Assembly (NCBI GenBank): GCA_021018815.1
Contig: JAITYX010000142.1
Location: 310,001-374,000, forward strand
Reading direction: 5' to 3'
Source: Talinum fruticosum
Lineage: Eukaryota > Streptophyta > Magnoliopsida > Caryophyllales > Talinaceae
DNA length: 64,000 nt
The translations under genes were made by a program, and so were the position numbers. Under the pieces are notes generated by a model, which was given only the letters and a program-made list of their open reading frames with translations, was not told where the DNA came from and did no database searches. Shown here piece after piece: positions 11,467-22,962 of this stretch (position 1 is the first letter of the stretch; the number at the start of each line of letters is the position of its first letter).

Positions 11467-13738
11467 TTACAGAGATACCATTATTATATCCTTTTTTGGG
11501 ACAGGGTTATTACTTTCATAGAGGAATTAATAAATTTAACACAACGAGGTTTCAACATTTTGGTATGTATGAGTGAAGTTCTAGAGAACTCCCTTTCATT
11601 GGAAAGTAGAGTATAAGAATGGTAATTCAAAGGAAGTAACAAGGTTAAGCGACTGATAAAGATTTCGAGGAGGGAAATGAGTCATTAGATATTGAACAAG
11701 ATAATGGCTACAAAATTAACGTCACAAGAACGATCAATTAGAGTAAGAGAAAATTTTGACGTTAATAGTTCAATGAAAGAAAGGTAATCAGTATGGTAAC
11801 ATTAGGATAGATACGGGATGAGGATAATGGATTAGTTTGATTCACAAGGATTTATAAGTTATTATGTGTTGGAGTAAATGACGAACTCTCTTAGGAATCA
11901 ACAAAGGTCAAGGGAGTCACAGGGTCCAAAGAAGGGTTACACGATTATATTATAATGGTTTTTATGGAAAGCATTTAACAATGAACATAGGTTAACTAGG
12001 TACTATTATGAGCTCATGTAAGTTGAAGCAGGAATTTATGTGGTGGTCATTGTATAAATTAATCTAAGTAAGGATGTTTTAACTTTTTCTCCTGTAAGAA
12101 AAGACTTTGTATATCTCACCCTTTTTTTTTAATCTTGTATTATTAAATCCAAGGTTTAACCTTAAGAAAAATTTACCCTTATTTTCCCCTTGCAATATGA
12201 TGTCTCTTCAACAAAATTAACGAGTCAAAACTCCCGTATGAGTTCATCAAATTCTCTAATTCAACAATATGAAGTTCTCATCTCACATAAATCATATTGA
12301 ACTATTACCAAAATGTTATCCAAATTCCTAACTTAATTTCTCCAATCATTAAAATTTTAGTTGTACTTACTCAATTTGATCACCCAATAGATATAGAACA
12401 CAATTTCTCCCTTTAACTCTATAGTTATAACACATTTCCTATAACCTTGAGTATTTCTCACGTGGACTCTTTGCCTTTGACTTATGCTACTTGAAAAAGA
12501 AAATGGATGAGCATCTATTCAATTTACCACTCATGTTTTTCCAATGATTTTATCCCAATTATTTTTGATAAGATATGTATATAGTTACTTTTTTTTTTTA
12601 CTCTTTAAATGCCTCCTTTTTTTTTGTTTGTATCCTAATCCACCAAGCATCGATCATCATTTCCAATAAGAAAGTCCTAATATATTACTTTTCAAAACCT
12701 CTTGCATTTTTTTTTCCATATTATGGAACACGTCTACCATACCTCAAAATTATAATCTTGTTTTCCATTTCAAGTTCATCTATTAATTTCCACAAAATTT
12801 GTTCGTATAATCCCATGGTGTTATATTATAACCCAAGCACTTTTCTCTAGCGACAATTTCCAAATATATTTAATTAGATTAATTTGTTTTATAAATACCT
12901 CGGACACAAGAATATGCTCTAACATAAGTGTTTATACCTTAATCAAACAATCCTCTTAACCCTTCAGAATCCTTCATTTGTTTTAATAATTTCAAAGGAC
13001 AAGTAACCTTATAGGGAATGTATATCTCCACTTAACAAATAAGAATTATGACATTATGACATCATATAAGATTAAAATATTTCTCAAATAGACTACAAGA
13101 AGAGTTAATCTACTTATATAAGAAATTTTAATGTGTTTGATGTTCAATAACTTTCGTTGCTCTCCAACATAATCCAAGCCATCTCTAGTCACATAATTAC
13201 CAATATAATGATTACCTTTTGTCTCTCTACAAAACATCTCTTATATACTCACCAAAACATAAACATACATCTTATAAATATTTCACATAAAAGTTCATAT
13301 TTAATTCCTAACATACAATAAATGCTACCTATCTATGTTTTATTTTTCTCTTATTTATTTGTTTTATTTATTTATTTATTTTTCAAATATAGCCAAATAG
13401 CACAAGTAAATGTATTCATTGCTAATAACGTTCACAAACGGTATGTATTCTCACTATACTTGGTTATCAATCAACACGCGTTGTAAGGCTAAAATACAAG
13501 TAAAAGGATGCATTTCGAACATATTTGACACAACTATTACTTGTGTTTCATATAAAATGGTATTAAAGTCTCTAGTAATATATTACGAAATGATGAACGT
13601 TTTGAGAATTACTATGATACGTCGCCTAATATACATAAACAATATAAAGGTAACAAACTAAATTTCCTATTTCCTCCAAAACTTAATGACATTGACCTAC
13701 ACTCTTAGGATCCCATAACTCAAAGTGACTCTAAACCC
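11467..13738. other. Unidentified AT-rich DNA in place of gag-protease
   Basis: In a Tekay element this interval should hold gag, protease and the RT start. I can find no CCHC knuckle, no aspartic protease motif and no RT block in any frame. Composition is AT-rich with poly-T runs (12121-12130, 12591-12600, 12617-12625, 12710-12718). It may be a replaced or captured segment, another nested non-coding element, or coding sequence decayed past recognition. Confidence 0.5.
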
Positions 13739-13739
13739 C

Positions 13740-13758
13740 GAGGCGCCGATAACATAAA
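13740..13758 (-). other. Putative primer binding site of the Tekay-like element
   Basis: On the minus strand the base after the LTR end ...GCGTTACA starts TTTATGTTATCGGCGCC. The part TGTTATCGGCGCC resembles a mutated iMet-type PBS, TGGTATCAGAGCC. Position is right; the match is imperfect. Confidence 0.4.
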
Positions 13759-14664
13759 TGTAACGCCCCCAAAACCCATTATCACCGGATTAGTCATAAC
13801 GACTAACTAACTAACAATTAGCGCAGAAGAAAAGAGAATTAGAAGCGTTACCGCCACTCTTTAACAAAGAGTAAGGCAACTTTTCAATTATAATACGAAC
13901 ATAACTTATTAAACTAAAGTTCATAATATGTAGGACGCCGAACTTAAAACAACATAAACGGAAAACATGTTATCAAGCACCATGATTACAACTTATTTAG
14001 ACATGACATACACGACTCCTACATATCACGTCCCTGTTTATCACTCGTGAGCATCTAAGTCTCGTTGACCAAAATGAACACATCCGATTCCCTGCACATT
14101 ACCCTTACCTAAAAAAATAGAGAAAATATTTCAAAATAATGAGCCGAAGCTCAGCACGTCTATCCATGTACTATAAATAATTTATGTGAAGATATATGAT
14201 TTGAGTGCATGCATTTCAATTCATTTACAAATTAGACAGGGAGAATAAAGTAAAACAATTATTCATTTATTATTTGAGTGGCTCCTTACGATCGTTGGTT
14301 TCCTAAATATGCGCATAATCGGACCAATCGGAAGTCCGGTTGATAATGGCCAAATATATATATATGGTGTGATCACAATTCGATCACGCTGGTATGATTG
14401 ATATGGTCAGGACACATAATTAGGTGACAAATACTATTTGAAACGATTCATTTCATTGTGCAAACCATTTGATATTGTTATATATAAACATATGGATTTT
14501 TATAAGGTACAAGCAATAAACGTACCCTAAGACTTAGTGTTTCCTTTCCTTTGATTCATGTTGACATGAAGACTTAGATGACCAACATCGATGGCCTTAA
14601 CAATCATATTAAAATAAAATATTTCATTAATAAGGTCGACACTTCAAGTAATTTAATTTTAACA

Positions 14665-14747
<83 letters not shown>

Positions 14748-14768
14748 TACTACTACTACTACTATTAT
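14665..14768. repeat. (TTA)n followed by (CTA)n compound microsatellite
   Basis: About 27 TTA units pass into about six ACT/CTA units and back to TTA. The open frame through it (poly-Ile/Thr) is an artefact. Confidence 0.95.
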
Positions 14769-15969
14769 TAGTATTATTTTTTCTTGTGACTAGGTGAATT
14801 TTCTTTAGGTAAGACATTTCTTAGCTTGTGAATGTCATGAAGTGTTGATTTTTATAAATTATAAATTATTTAAGAACAACGTTCACAACTTGAATCGATC
14901 TCCCGTATCGCGTATTATTTCCCAAATTCCAATCACCTTTTTCCTTAAATTGACTCCAAATGCTTTTAAATCCTCCCCTTTTAATTTACTCCTCTTGCTC
15001 ACTTCATTTATTTAAGGCACAAAAATTTCATAAATCTTACAAATCACTTGAACCTTCCCAATCACATAAATTACATAATTCACTTAAATCACTAAAATCA
15101 CTTCATTGCTTAAATTATTTAAATCACTTATTTTTCTCAACTCACTTAATCCACTTATTTTCACATTTATGTGTATATTCCAAAAAGAGATAACATGCCT
15201 TACCAATTAAATACCATGCGTCCAAGATTCATAACTTACTCCAAATAATCTTAAATTTTCTCGTTTATAATTTATGATTTTCAAAAATTATTATTTTAGT
15301 CCAAAAGTACTTGAACTTGACATGCATGCCCATTTTCTTCTTTATTTAATTCAAAATTCCTTTCCTAAGTTTATAAACACCATCATCAACCACCATTTCA
15401 CCTCAATTTACACAACCCATAAAGATCAATATATATTCCAAGTATCGATTGACATTATCATAGGCCCAAACAATTTATATAGGCCTATTTTTAACATCAG
15501 ATTTCACATGGCCTCTTCATTCAAATTTTCATAACAACTTTAGATTTTTCATCAATATTACTATCTCACTTTTCATTTAAATACTTAAATATACAAAATT
15601 ATCCTTAACATGCATCATCTAAACAATTATCTTTCAAAAAATTGGGGATAAATTAATGGAGAATTTGAGGTTTTTATGAATTATACCCAAGAATCACAAG
15701 GAAGAGAGGAGCTCCTTAGGGGGTGGATGGTGGTGGCTGCAGGTATTCCTCCGGCGATAGGCGGCGGTGTGCAGCAGGTGGTTGTTACCGAATTTCAGCA
15801 GCAGGTGGCACCACCTTGTGCAGCACCAGTGGCTAGTTCCGCGAACGGCAGTGGCTGACAGCAGCGGTGATCGGTGTGCATGTGGTGGTGGTCGCCGGCG
15901 GTAGTTGATAGTGGTGTTTGTTTGGGGAAGAGGAATAATTGATAGGTGTGGGTTTTAGAGATAATTGCA

Positions 15970-15977
15970 TTTAAATA
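15970..15977 (-). promoter_or_regulatory. TATA box of the Tekay 5' LTR
   Basis: TATTTAAA on the minus strand, followed downstream by the GC-rich leader. Equivalent to 1774-1780 in the solo LTR; the 3' LTR lost this segment. Confidence 0.5.
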
Positions 15978-16435
15978 CCAAATCATCCCTAATATTTCTC
16001 TCTCCTCTTTCATGCTGAAAAATTTCAGCTTTCATACACTTCTTGTTTCTCCTACTTGGGCCTGTAGAGCTCTCCCAAGCCCATTTGAATAATTTATAAA
16101 ATCCATAGGTCGAAAAATCGATTAATAAATTTTTTCGTTTTTGGATAATTGTACATATATTTTTGCCTATAAATTAAACTCGTAATGACTTGAATAATAT
16201 TTTTCTTATTGAGATTCCTCGAATTATTTTGGAACATAATTTCTTTTTTTAAAATTTTAGGCCATGCGTCGTTATTACCATCTCGAGCCCCGCAAACATG
16301 TAACATAATGATTTGTACATGTACGTGTCATATAAATATATATGTATGAAATGAAAATTTGAATTGAAGTGCACGTACTCATTGATAAATTCTTAATTTT
16401 TCATTAACTTATTAGATTATGATCGGGGTGTTACA

Positions 16436-16823
16436 TTTTCTAACCTTGAATGAGTTTTAAAACTAGCTCTTCGGACTCATTGAGCTTTTGTTTCAGCTTG
16501 CTCATTCTCTATTCCGAGGCACTCAAACTCGGTCTCATTGTGTTGAACGCTGGTCTCAAGTACTTTCGATTTTGTGTCAAGTTTTCTAACTCCTTTTTCA
16601 AAATAGTACTCTCAATAGTAGGAGACTCTAGTTGTTCTTTGAAATCGGAAGAGTCAAAATTGGACTTTTCTTCCAAAGTAAAGCTATATCTAGCAAGGTC
16701 AAGTTTCGAAAACTTGAGGAAGTATTCCATCACCTTCTTCTAGTGTGCAAAGTTTGATCCCTTGAACTTGGGTGGTTTGGTGGAAGATATTCCTTCCTCG
16801 AACTCTCCATTGTTCCGAGCCAT
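16436..16823 (-). pseudogene. Copia A gag N-terminus, internally deleted
   Basis: ATG at 16823 (minus) starts MARNNGEFEEG, then KPPKFKGSNFAH, the usual Sirevirus gag opening. The TGG that should follow AH is TAG here. The reading then jumps to a later gag segment (MEYFLKFSKLDLARYSFTLE, a coiled Glu/Leu-rich region at 16509-16733) that in copy F lies downstream of the CCHC knuckle. The deletion therefore removed the UBN2-like core and the zinc knuckle, joining at a GATGGAAT-like microhomology near 16735. Gag continues at 6837 after the gypsy insertion. Confidence 0.8.
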
Positions 16824-16860
16824 CTAATCTTTAGACCTTTGAGATCCTCTTGAAAGGCTA

Positions 16861-16873
16861 GGCTCTAATACCA
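16861..16873 (-). other. Copia A primer binding site (iMet type)
   Basis: TGGTATTAGAGCC on the minus strand, one mismatch from the canonical initiator Met-tRNA PBS TGGTATCAGAGCC. It lies two to three bases after the LTR end and 38 bases before the gag ATG. Confidence 0.85.
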
Positions 16874-16875
16874 AT

Positions 16876-18317
16876 TAAAGGTTTGCTCTTGGAGAAACTA
16901 AGTCACCCTAGAGGGAGGGCGAATAGAGTGATGGAAGAATTTTGAGAAATTACAAACTATTTTGAGCGTAACAAACTTAGAAAATAATTTTAAGTCTAGA
17001 ATGAACTCGTAAGGTGCAAGTACTCAGAGAAATGCATGGAAATGCTCTTGGGGTAGAAAACCACGGACAGTGCTAGTCCAAGCACCAAGTTAAATCTACT
17101 ATTTTGAATCCACAAAATACAAGGACTCGACTCTTTACTGAATTACTCCCTTAAACAATTCAATTACGATTTTCCTAGACTCAAAAATTTCCTTATCTCG
17201 ATCTAGTACTTCAGTAATCGAGATATCCTTTATAGTTAAGGATAACTAAGTTGAGTTAACCCTTACAACTCAATCAAGGGAGTTAGAAGAAACTAGAAAG
17301 AGTAGAAGTGATTACAAGACTTTCCTTTACAACTCGAAAGTAAGAATTACGGAATTGGAGTTGTAAGCTGAAGATTGAGTAAATGTGCACTAAGTAAGTG
17401 TTAAGCAATGTGTTCAGCAATCTTCAAGTCTTATAGAGTGGCTTTTATTTATATGCAGTAAGACAGATTAGCCGTCGAGACTTGTTTTAGACTCGGTCGA
17501 CTTCAATAATCGTTGTAACGGCTAGTTTGAGTCACTCGAAAAGGATCCGTTGTAATATGAAAGTTGAGTGGCGTTCCTTGGCACAAAAAGTGGTCCATGC
17601 ACTTGGTTGTGACTGAATTCTGGGGTGGAAACAACCGTTGGACACAAAGTTGAATTTTACTAGATTTATAAACAAACAACCCTAACATGGTGTCTTAGCC
17701 ATGTCTAAAAATGGCTGATTTTTGTCTCGTTGGTGTTTAACGGCTAGAAACCAGCTTGCTTTTGCTTTTCAAAATAAAATTAAACTTCTTTAATCAACCT
17801 ACAAAAGCAAATCAAAGTGGTACTCAAAGTATAATAATACTTTAGTCCAAGATTAGGCAAATATATTAATTAATCTAAAGTAATTATGCACTTAATTATC
17901 TTCATCCTAAAAGAATGGAATTTTTTTAGTCTAATATATAATAGGTTCAAATTTCATCTTGATTAAATCTTTAAAATGATCAAGTTAGTAAAAATAAAGA
18001 ATCATAATACATAAACTTGATCAAGTAAACAATTTCATTAAATAAGTCGACTTAGAAAGTATAATTAACACTATAATTCATTTCTAGTTTGAACACCAAG
18101 TCACTACTTAGAATTTAAGGTGTTTGTGAAATTATTTACTCATGAGATTGTTCTGAATTATTTCGAGGGAGTTAGAAACCTGGTTAAGAGTGTTATGCTT
18201 GATAAATGGTTTCGAGTGGGTAAAAAATAACGAAAACTTAGATATATGTTTCTTAAAAGCTCGGAATGACTTACAATCAAAAGTATAGAGAGATACAGAG
18301 TTACACTTGAATCTTCA
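16876..18317 (-). repeat. 5' LTR of copia copy A
   Basis: Minus-strand start TGAAGATTCAAGTGTAACTC at 18317; the 3' end meets the PBS at 16873. TATAAATA is at 17446-17453 with an AACTAGCCGTT motif about 65 bp upstream (17517-17528). It ends with the family's CACTCTATTCGCCC...AGGGTGACTTAG block. It belongs with the LTR type of copy C (AAGTATAACTCTCTATCTC start). Confidence 0.85.
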
Positions 18318-19470
18318 ATGTAGATGGCGGGTAGGTGATGGCTGGTGTATGAACATATGGGAGTCCAAATGGATACCGCGCCCACATTCCTTTAAGGTAA
18401 TTACGTCCCCTAAGCCCCATTTTTGTTGATCCGTGTGAGTGATTTAATTAACTGGGAAACTGGGGAATGGAATGAGTCCTTTATTGATAAAAATTTTGAA
18501 CGTGCGGATGCGGAACTTATTTCTCTAACGGCTATTCTTACGGCAAAGACGACTTAGCATTTTATTATAAACTGGAAAGGGTAGCATGCGGCTAGTCATA
18601 GAAGTAGGTGGACAACACTATAGGGACTCAATCTCCTACCTAGGATGTGATCTTTTACATGGAGATGTTGTGTAGGTACCCTCCCGACTACCTAATGACT
18701 TGGTTTACGAATCTAGAAATTCTCTATGACGTGCAGCCTTTGTGGGTGGGTTGAAGAATCTGATTCTCATGCTTTATTTTTTTGCCCATTCGCTGCTGAT
18801 ATCTAGAGGTACATCCAGTTTGAAGATCTTGTTTTGAGTTTCCCGGCTGCTTCTGTTGAAGATGTAATTTTCTTGAGTAAACAGTGGCTTTGTGAGAATT
18901 GGGATTAGTTTATTGCAGTGGTTTGGGGGTGTGGGGGACGAGAAACATGATTTTGTTCGGTGAAGGTGAGGAGCAGATGAAGAGATTTGTGGAATGGGCG
19001 TTAGCGTTTGTGAAGGATTACCACAACATAATAGTGAGGTGAGGTGTGGGGGCGAGAAACATGATTCTATTCAGTGAAGGTGAGGTGCAGACGGAGAGAG
19101 TTGCGGAATGGGCGCTAGCATTTGTGAAGGAGTACTACAACACAATGGTCCATGTCCATATGCTGGTAGAGACAGTGAAATCAACTTGGTGTCCGCCAAG
19201 CGGTGGAACATTAGAAATCAATTTCGATGGGGCACATATGGGCGAACAGGGGCATGGAAGGGGAGCTATGATCAGTTACAATGTTGGTTGAGTGGTTCTG
19301 TCTTGCATCTTCCAAGGATCTCATTTTCTTGGTCCGGAGATGGAGGAGGTCGGGCTTGCCGCCTTGCCTTAACCGAAGCGGTCCGATTGGGTGTAAAATC
19401 TGTGGTCATTGAAGGCGATTGCATGTCTCTGATTTTGAAGCTGAAAAATTGTGCCTCAATAGCTATGTAA
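18318..19470 (+). pseudogene. Non-LTR retroelement ORF2 C-terminus: zf-RVT and RNase H-like domain
   Basis: Begins mid-gene with WRVGDGWCMNIWESKWIPRP, a typical plant L1-type segment downstream of RT. A zf-RVT zinc block follows, CSLCGWVEESDSHALFFCPF (about 18728-18790), then an RVT_3 RNase H-like domain at about 19190-19470. That domain has the acidic residues visible as NFDGAH, the E of GPEMEE and EGDC. Several stops and one frameshift (between 19291 and 19310) break it. A tandem duplication of about 115 bp (18929-19043 and 19044-19155) repeats the ILFxEGE...EWALAFVK segment. The upstream RT and endonuclease part is displaced by copia copy A, which begins exactly at 18317. Alternatively it is a LINE-derived reverse transcriptase-like gene fragment. 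Confidence 0.75.
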
Positions 19471-21163
19471 CATCTCAGTTCATGCATATGATGTCATTTC
19501 ATTTCATACATATAATGTTGAAATTTTGCAATGTATAATTTTTGTATATAATATTTTTTATGAGAAAAATAAGAGTATTAATGTTTGTTTGTGAAGGATT
19601 GTCATAGTTATGTAACATCTCTCCATGTAATACAAAAATAATAAATAATCATTAATATAAAGAGTGATAAAGTGAAACAAAATCATATACTTTGCACACA
19701 ATATTTAACTACCAAGCCACAAAGGTAAAATTGTTGTTTTTATTGCCTTAACTCAGTGGATTTAACGGGTTCGGGTCGAATCGACTCACCAATTTTTGAG
19801 TTTTTTAGGTTTGATTCTCTTTTTTTGGATTTAGTTACATCCAAAACCCAAAATTTTCGGACGGGTTGGGCAGGGTCAATTTTGAACAAGTCTATAATTA
19901 CATTTTTTTCTGGCTATGAGAATTTTTGACGACTATTTTTCTCAATATCATTTATAATATCTTGTGTCTATAAATCTGGGTACATATTTGTACCTTGTCT
20001 TTCTCTATACGATTTTCTTCCTTTATTATTTGTTGTGAACACTAAGGTGAGTTTGGTTGAGGGGAATCGTTTTGCTTGATATTCTTTTTATTTTTCGTAT
20101 GTTAGTACCAAAAATTATGTTAAAAAATTTCAGGGAAAATTCCCTAGGTAAACGAAGTTGTTTTCCAATTTAAAGTGGTTAGAAGTTGATTTTCCAAACC
20201 ATGTTCAATTTTTCTTTTTAATTTAGCCTTCTCCCTTTCTCCTCTCTTTACCTCCTTTCAACTCTAGCTTAAATCTAACTGTTCTCCTTTTTGCGTTCTC
20301 AATATTTCTCCGCTCTCTCTCTCTCTCTCTCTCTTTTTCTCTCCCCACTCTCTCTTAATTAGTTAAAATGAACAAACCCAAAATAGGAAACCTTTCTTAA
20401 AAATTAAAGAGATGGGTCTCTTGAGATTATATAATCCTCTCGACTCGTAGATGTCAACTTTACCTTCCAAATTCCCCTATTTACCTCATATTTCTCTCAG
20501 TATTGCTCGGTAATGAAATCTATTAAAATTTATCCATTCCATTATTTTCGATGAAATCGAACAAGGGTATTTTTCGTGGGAGTAGTGGTTGATAACCGAT
20601 GTGGAAGAGAGACTTACCTATAGAGAAAAAGTGATGACGTTCTCCGGGTTAGTTGGCTTATTTACATGTTCGATGTAGCAATGTAGTTGTGCATTATTTC
20701 TTAAGTCAGGTAATAATATAGGTGCTCAGTACTCCACTTATAATGTCATAAATACGCGACACTTGTTGTATGTTTTATTGAAGAAACGGAGGGACTTTAA
20801 AGATTTACTCTTTGCTTGCCTTTTCTATCATTGCTACTTGCTTAGAAGGTCTAAAGAGCATAACCTCAACCCACAAGCGCAAATTAAGATGCGAACATTT
20901 GTCTCGTTAGCTTCGGTAGCTGGAGGTGATGAGGAACCCCCATTATAGCTTCTTGGGACTAAGAGACATTATGAAAATACTTCAACGTCCTTTTACATTG
21001 CTCCTTGGAAAGGCCAAGCAAAAATAGCCTCGAAAACAAGGGATTGGGGCTACCCTAGGGACCTCACAGGGTCATGGCCCTCAATGTGGGGGCTTATTTT
21101 TCTCCCGTGGTCTCGTTGGCTGTTGCCACAGTCCATGGCAACGGTCGTGGTGGCCTCCACAAC
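19471..21163. other. Non-coding interval with no recognised gene
   Basis: AT-rich DNA. It holds a CT-rich zone around 20220-20345 with a (CT)n tract, a TCTATAAATC at about 19967 that could be a TATA box but has no credible ORF after it, and several short open frames without recognisable domains (for example 20763-20948). From about 20990 the composition becomes GC-richer towards the inverted repeat. I cannot assign it. Confidence 0.5.
20312..20334. repeat. (CT)n microsatellite
   Basis: About eleven CT units within a larger pyrimidine-rich stretch. Confidence 0.9.
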
Positions 21164-22900
21164 CCCAAGACCTGCTGTAATCTCCGCCATGGCCTATAAG
21201 TAGACCCGTGGTGGCTTCCTCAGGCCTAGGGCCTTATCTAATTGCCACTATGGCCCTTGGCCAAGCCCCGGGAGCACTCCATCGGCCTAGGGGCCTTCCC
21301 CTTCCCCTCCCCGCGAAGACCCTTAAAAAGAACTCCCTAACCTCTCTCGTACAGTCGAGTCATTCATCCTTCACTTTTTTTCTACAAGCTCTGTCTTTCG
21401 GACTAATGGTTGAAGTGATTTGAACTCTTCCCACCTAGTCCCATGAGCATTCCCACAATCCGAATTTGAGCTGCTATTGCCTTGAGTAGTGGGGCTAACC
21501 TTGTAGGTTGTGTCTCTCGTTTAACACATGGGGATACATGTAGAAACCTAAAACGTGTCATCATTATCCTTTCATTCATTTTATTTATTTTTGTTAGCCC
21601 AATGATGAAAATTCAATCTCGTTTGTAAGCTCGGGTCAAGATTAAACAAAAGCGATGTGGTGGAAGCCGCTTTAAGCCCCAAAAGCAAACTAGCACCATA
21701 AAATTGCCCAAAATGATTTTTCCGTGGATGGGTCAGCCTGAAAATCAATACCTTGGTTGACCCAAACCAGGTTCAAACTACCAAGCTAAGAACCGAACCG
21801 ACACTGCACTCAGTTAGCTACTCAAAACGCAATGTTTTGCCGAGCCTAACATGTTTTCATGGACAATAATACAACAACATTTTAGGTTTGGCGTCGGACC
21901 CCGAGTATCCTCTAAGCTATGTCGTTTTAGCTTGTTCGATTCTCAATTTTTCTTTTTCCATTTCTCGGTATTAGATCGAGGAGCCTGGGTCCAAAATACC
22001 GTAAATGGAAAAAGATTGTGTGTCCCTCTCGCTCCTTGTCGTTTTAACAATATAACTAGTTAATGGATAGAACTGGGTCCAAAATACCGTAAATGGAAAA
22101 AGAAAAATTGAGAATCCGAACAAGTTAAAACGACATAGCTTAGAGGATATCGGGTCCGACGCCAAACCTAAAATGTTGTTGTATTGTTGTCCATGAAAAC
22201 ATGTTAGGCTCGGCAAATGAAAGAAGGCAAAATGTTGCGTTTTGAGTAGCTAAGTGGTCCGGTGTCGGTTCGGTTCTTAGCTTGGTAGTTTGAACCTGGT
22301 TTGGGTCAACCGATGATTTTCGAGCCGACCCATCCACGTAAAAATCAGTTTGGGCAATTTTGTGGTGCCGGTTTGCTTTTGGGGCTTAAACTGGCTTCCA
22401 CCACATTGCTTTTGTTTAATCTTGACCCGAGCTTACAAACGAGATTGAATTTTCATCATTGGGCTAACAAAAATAAATAAAATTAATGAAAGGATAATGA
22501 TGACATGTTTTAGGTTTCTACATGTATCCCCATGTGTTAAACGACGGACACAACCTACAAGGTTAGCCCCACTCGCTCAAGGCAATAGCAGCTCAAATTC
22601 GGATTGTGGGAATGCTCATGCGACTAGGTGGGAAGAGTTCAAATCACTTCAGCCATTAGTCCGAAAGACGGAGCTTATAGAAAAAAAAGTGAAGGATGAA
22701 TGACTCAGCTATACGAGAGAGGTTAAGGAGTTCTTTTTAAGGGCCTTCGCGGGGAGGGGGAAGGGCAAGGCCCCTAGGCCGGTGGAGTGCTCCCGAGGGC
22801 TTAGCTAAGGGCCATAGTGGCAATCGGATAAGGCCCTAGGCCCGAGGAAGCCACCACGGGTCCGCTTATAGGCCATGGCGGAGATTACAGCGAGTCTTGG
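21164..22900. repeat. Large inverted repeat (arms about 0.81 kb, loop about 0.11 kb)
   Basis: The left arm 21164-21973 is matched in reverse complement by the right arm 22085-22900 over almost the whole length. For example, AACATGTTTTCATGGACAAT at 21849 pairs with the segment near 22185-22204, and the GC-rich GGCCTAGGGCCTTATC at 21222 pairs near 22825-22842. The loop (21974-22084) contains a direct repeat of CTGGGTCCAAAATACCG. No transposase or domain is encoded; the frames on the arms mirror each other. It may be a foldback-type element, a recently inverted duplication or a hairpin-RNA locus. Outer flanks are not complementary, and no target duplication is evident. Confidence 0.9.
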
Positions 22901-22962
22901 CCAAGGGCCATAGTGGCAAAAAGACTCTCAATTTTTTCTTTTTCCATTTCCGGCGTCGGACA

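Larger units (their letters stand above)
6838..16435 (-). mobile_element. Tekay-like Ty3-gypsy chromovirus, full length but degenerate
   Basis: Two long direct repeats (6838-9115 and 13759-16435) with TG...CA-type ends flank a 4.6-kb interior. A TTTTC target duplication (6833-6837 and 16436-16440) marks the insertion into copia copy A gag. Orientation is minus: a purine tract abuts the left LTR, a degraded PBS abuts the right LTR, and the pol remnants read on the minus strand. The integrase C-terminal end KxPYLF and the LTR ends TGTAACACCCC...GGGGGCGTTACA are typical of the Tekay/Del chromovirus lineage. Gag, protease and the start of RT are absent, with unidentified DNA in their place (11467-13738). 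Confidence 0.88.
13759..16435 (-). repeat. 5' LTR of the Tekay-like element
   Basis: Plus-strand ends TGTAACGCCCCCAAAA...GGGGTGTTACA. It is the more complete of the two LTRs. It keeps the TATTTAAA box (minus, 15970-15977), the GC-rich leader (about 15715-15960) rich in CCACC and GCCG, the (TTA)n array and the 9-bp repeat zone. Target duplication TTTTC follows at 16436-16440. Confidence 0.9.
1..18317 (-). mobile_element. Sirevirus-type Ty1-copia element, copy A, interrupted twice
   Basis: Read on the minus strand, the parts run from right to left: 5' LTR (16876-18317), PBS, gag start (ATG at 16823), gag/protease (5966-6837), integrase, RT, RNase H ending at 542, then the spacer leading to ORF3, which lies beyond the left edge of the window. 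The order PR-IN-RT-RH is that of Ty1-copia, and the integrase and protease wording is of Sirevirus type. A solo gypsy LTR (1283-4043) and a complete gypsy element (6838-16435) interrupt it, each at a site where the copia reading resumes exactly on the far side. All coding parts carry stops and frameshifts. The right end abuts a non-LTR element; the left end and 3' LTR are outside the window. Confidence 0.88.

Noticed and set aside
15676..16013. GC-rich open frames on both strands in the gypsy 5' LTR
   Set aside because: The segment matches the leader after the LTR TATA box, and the solo LTR copy does not keep either frame.
19905..20600. Possible MITE or hAT-like element around the GTTTGG-containing segment
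   Set aside because: I could not find convincing terminal inverted repeats with matching target duplications.
21851..22337. Pairs of mirror-image ORFs on both strands
   Set aside because: They are the same sequence read on the two arms of the inverted repeat; no domain.
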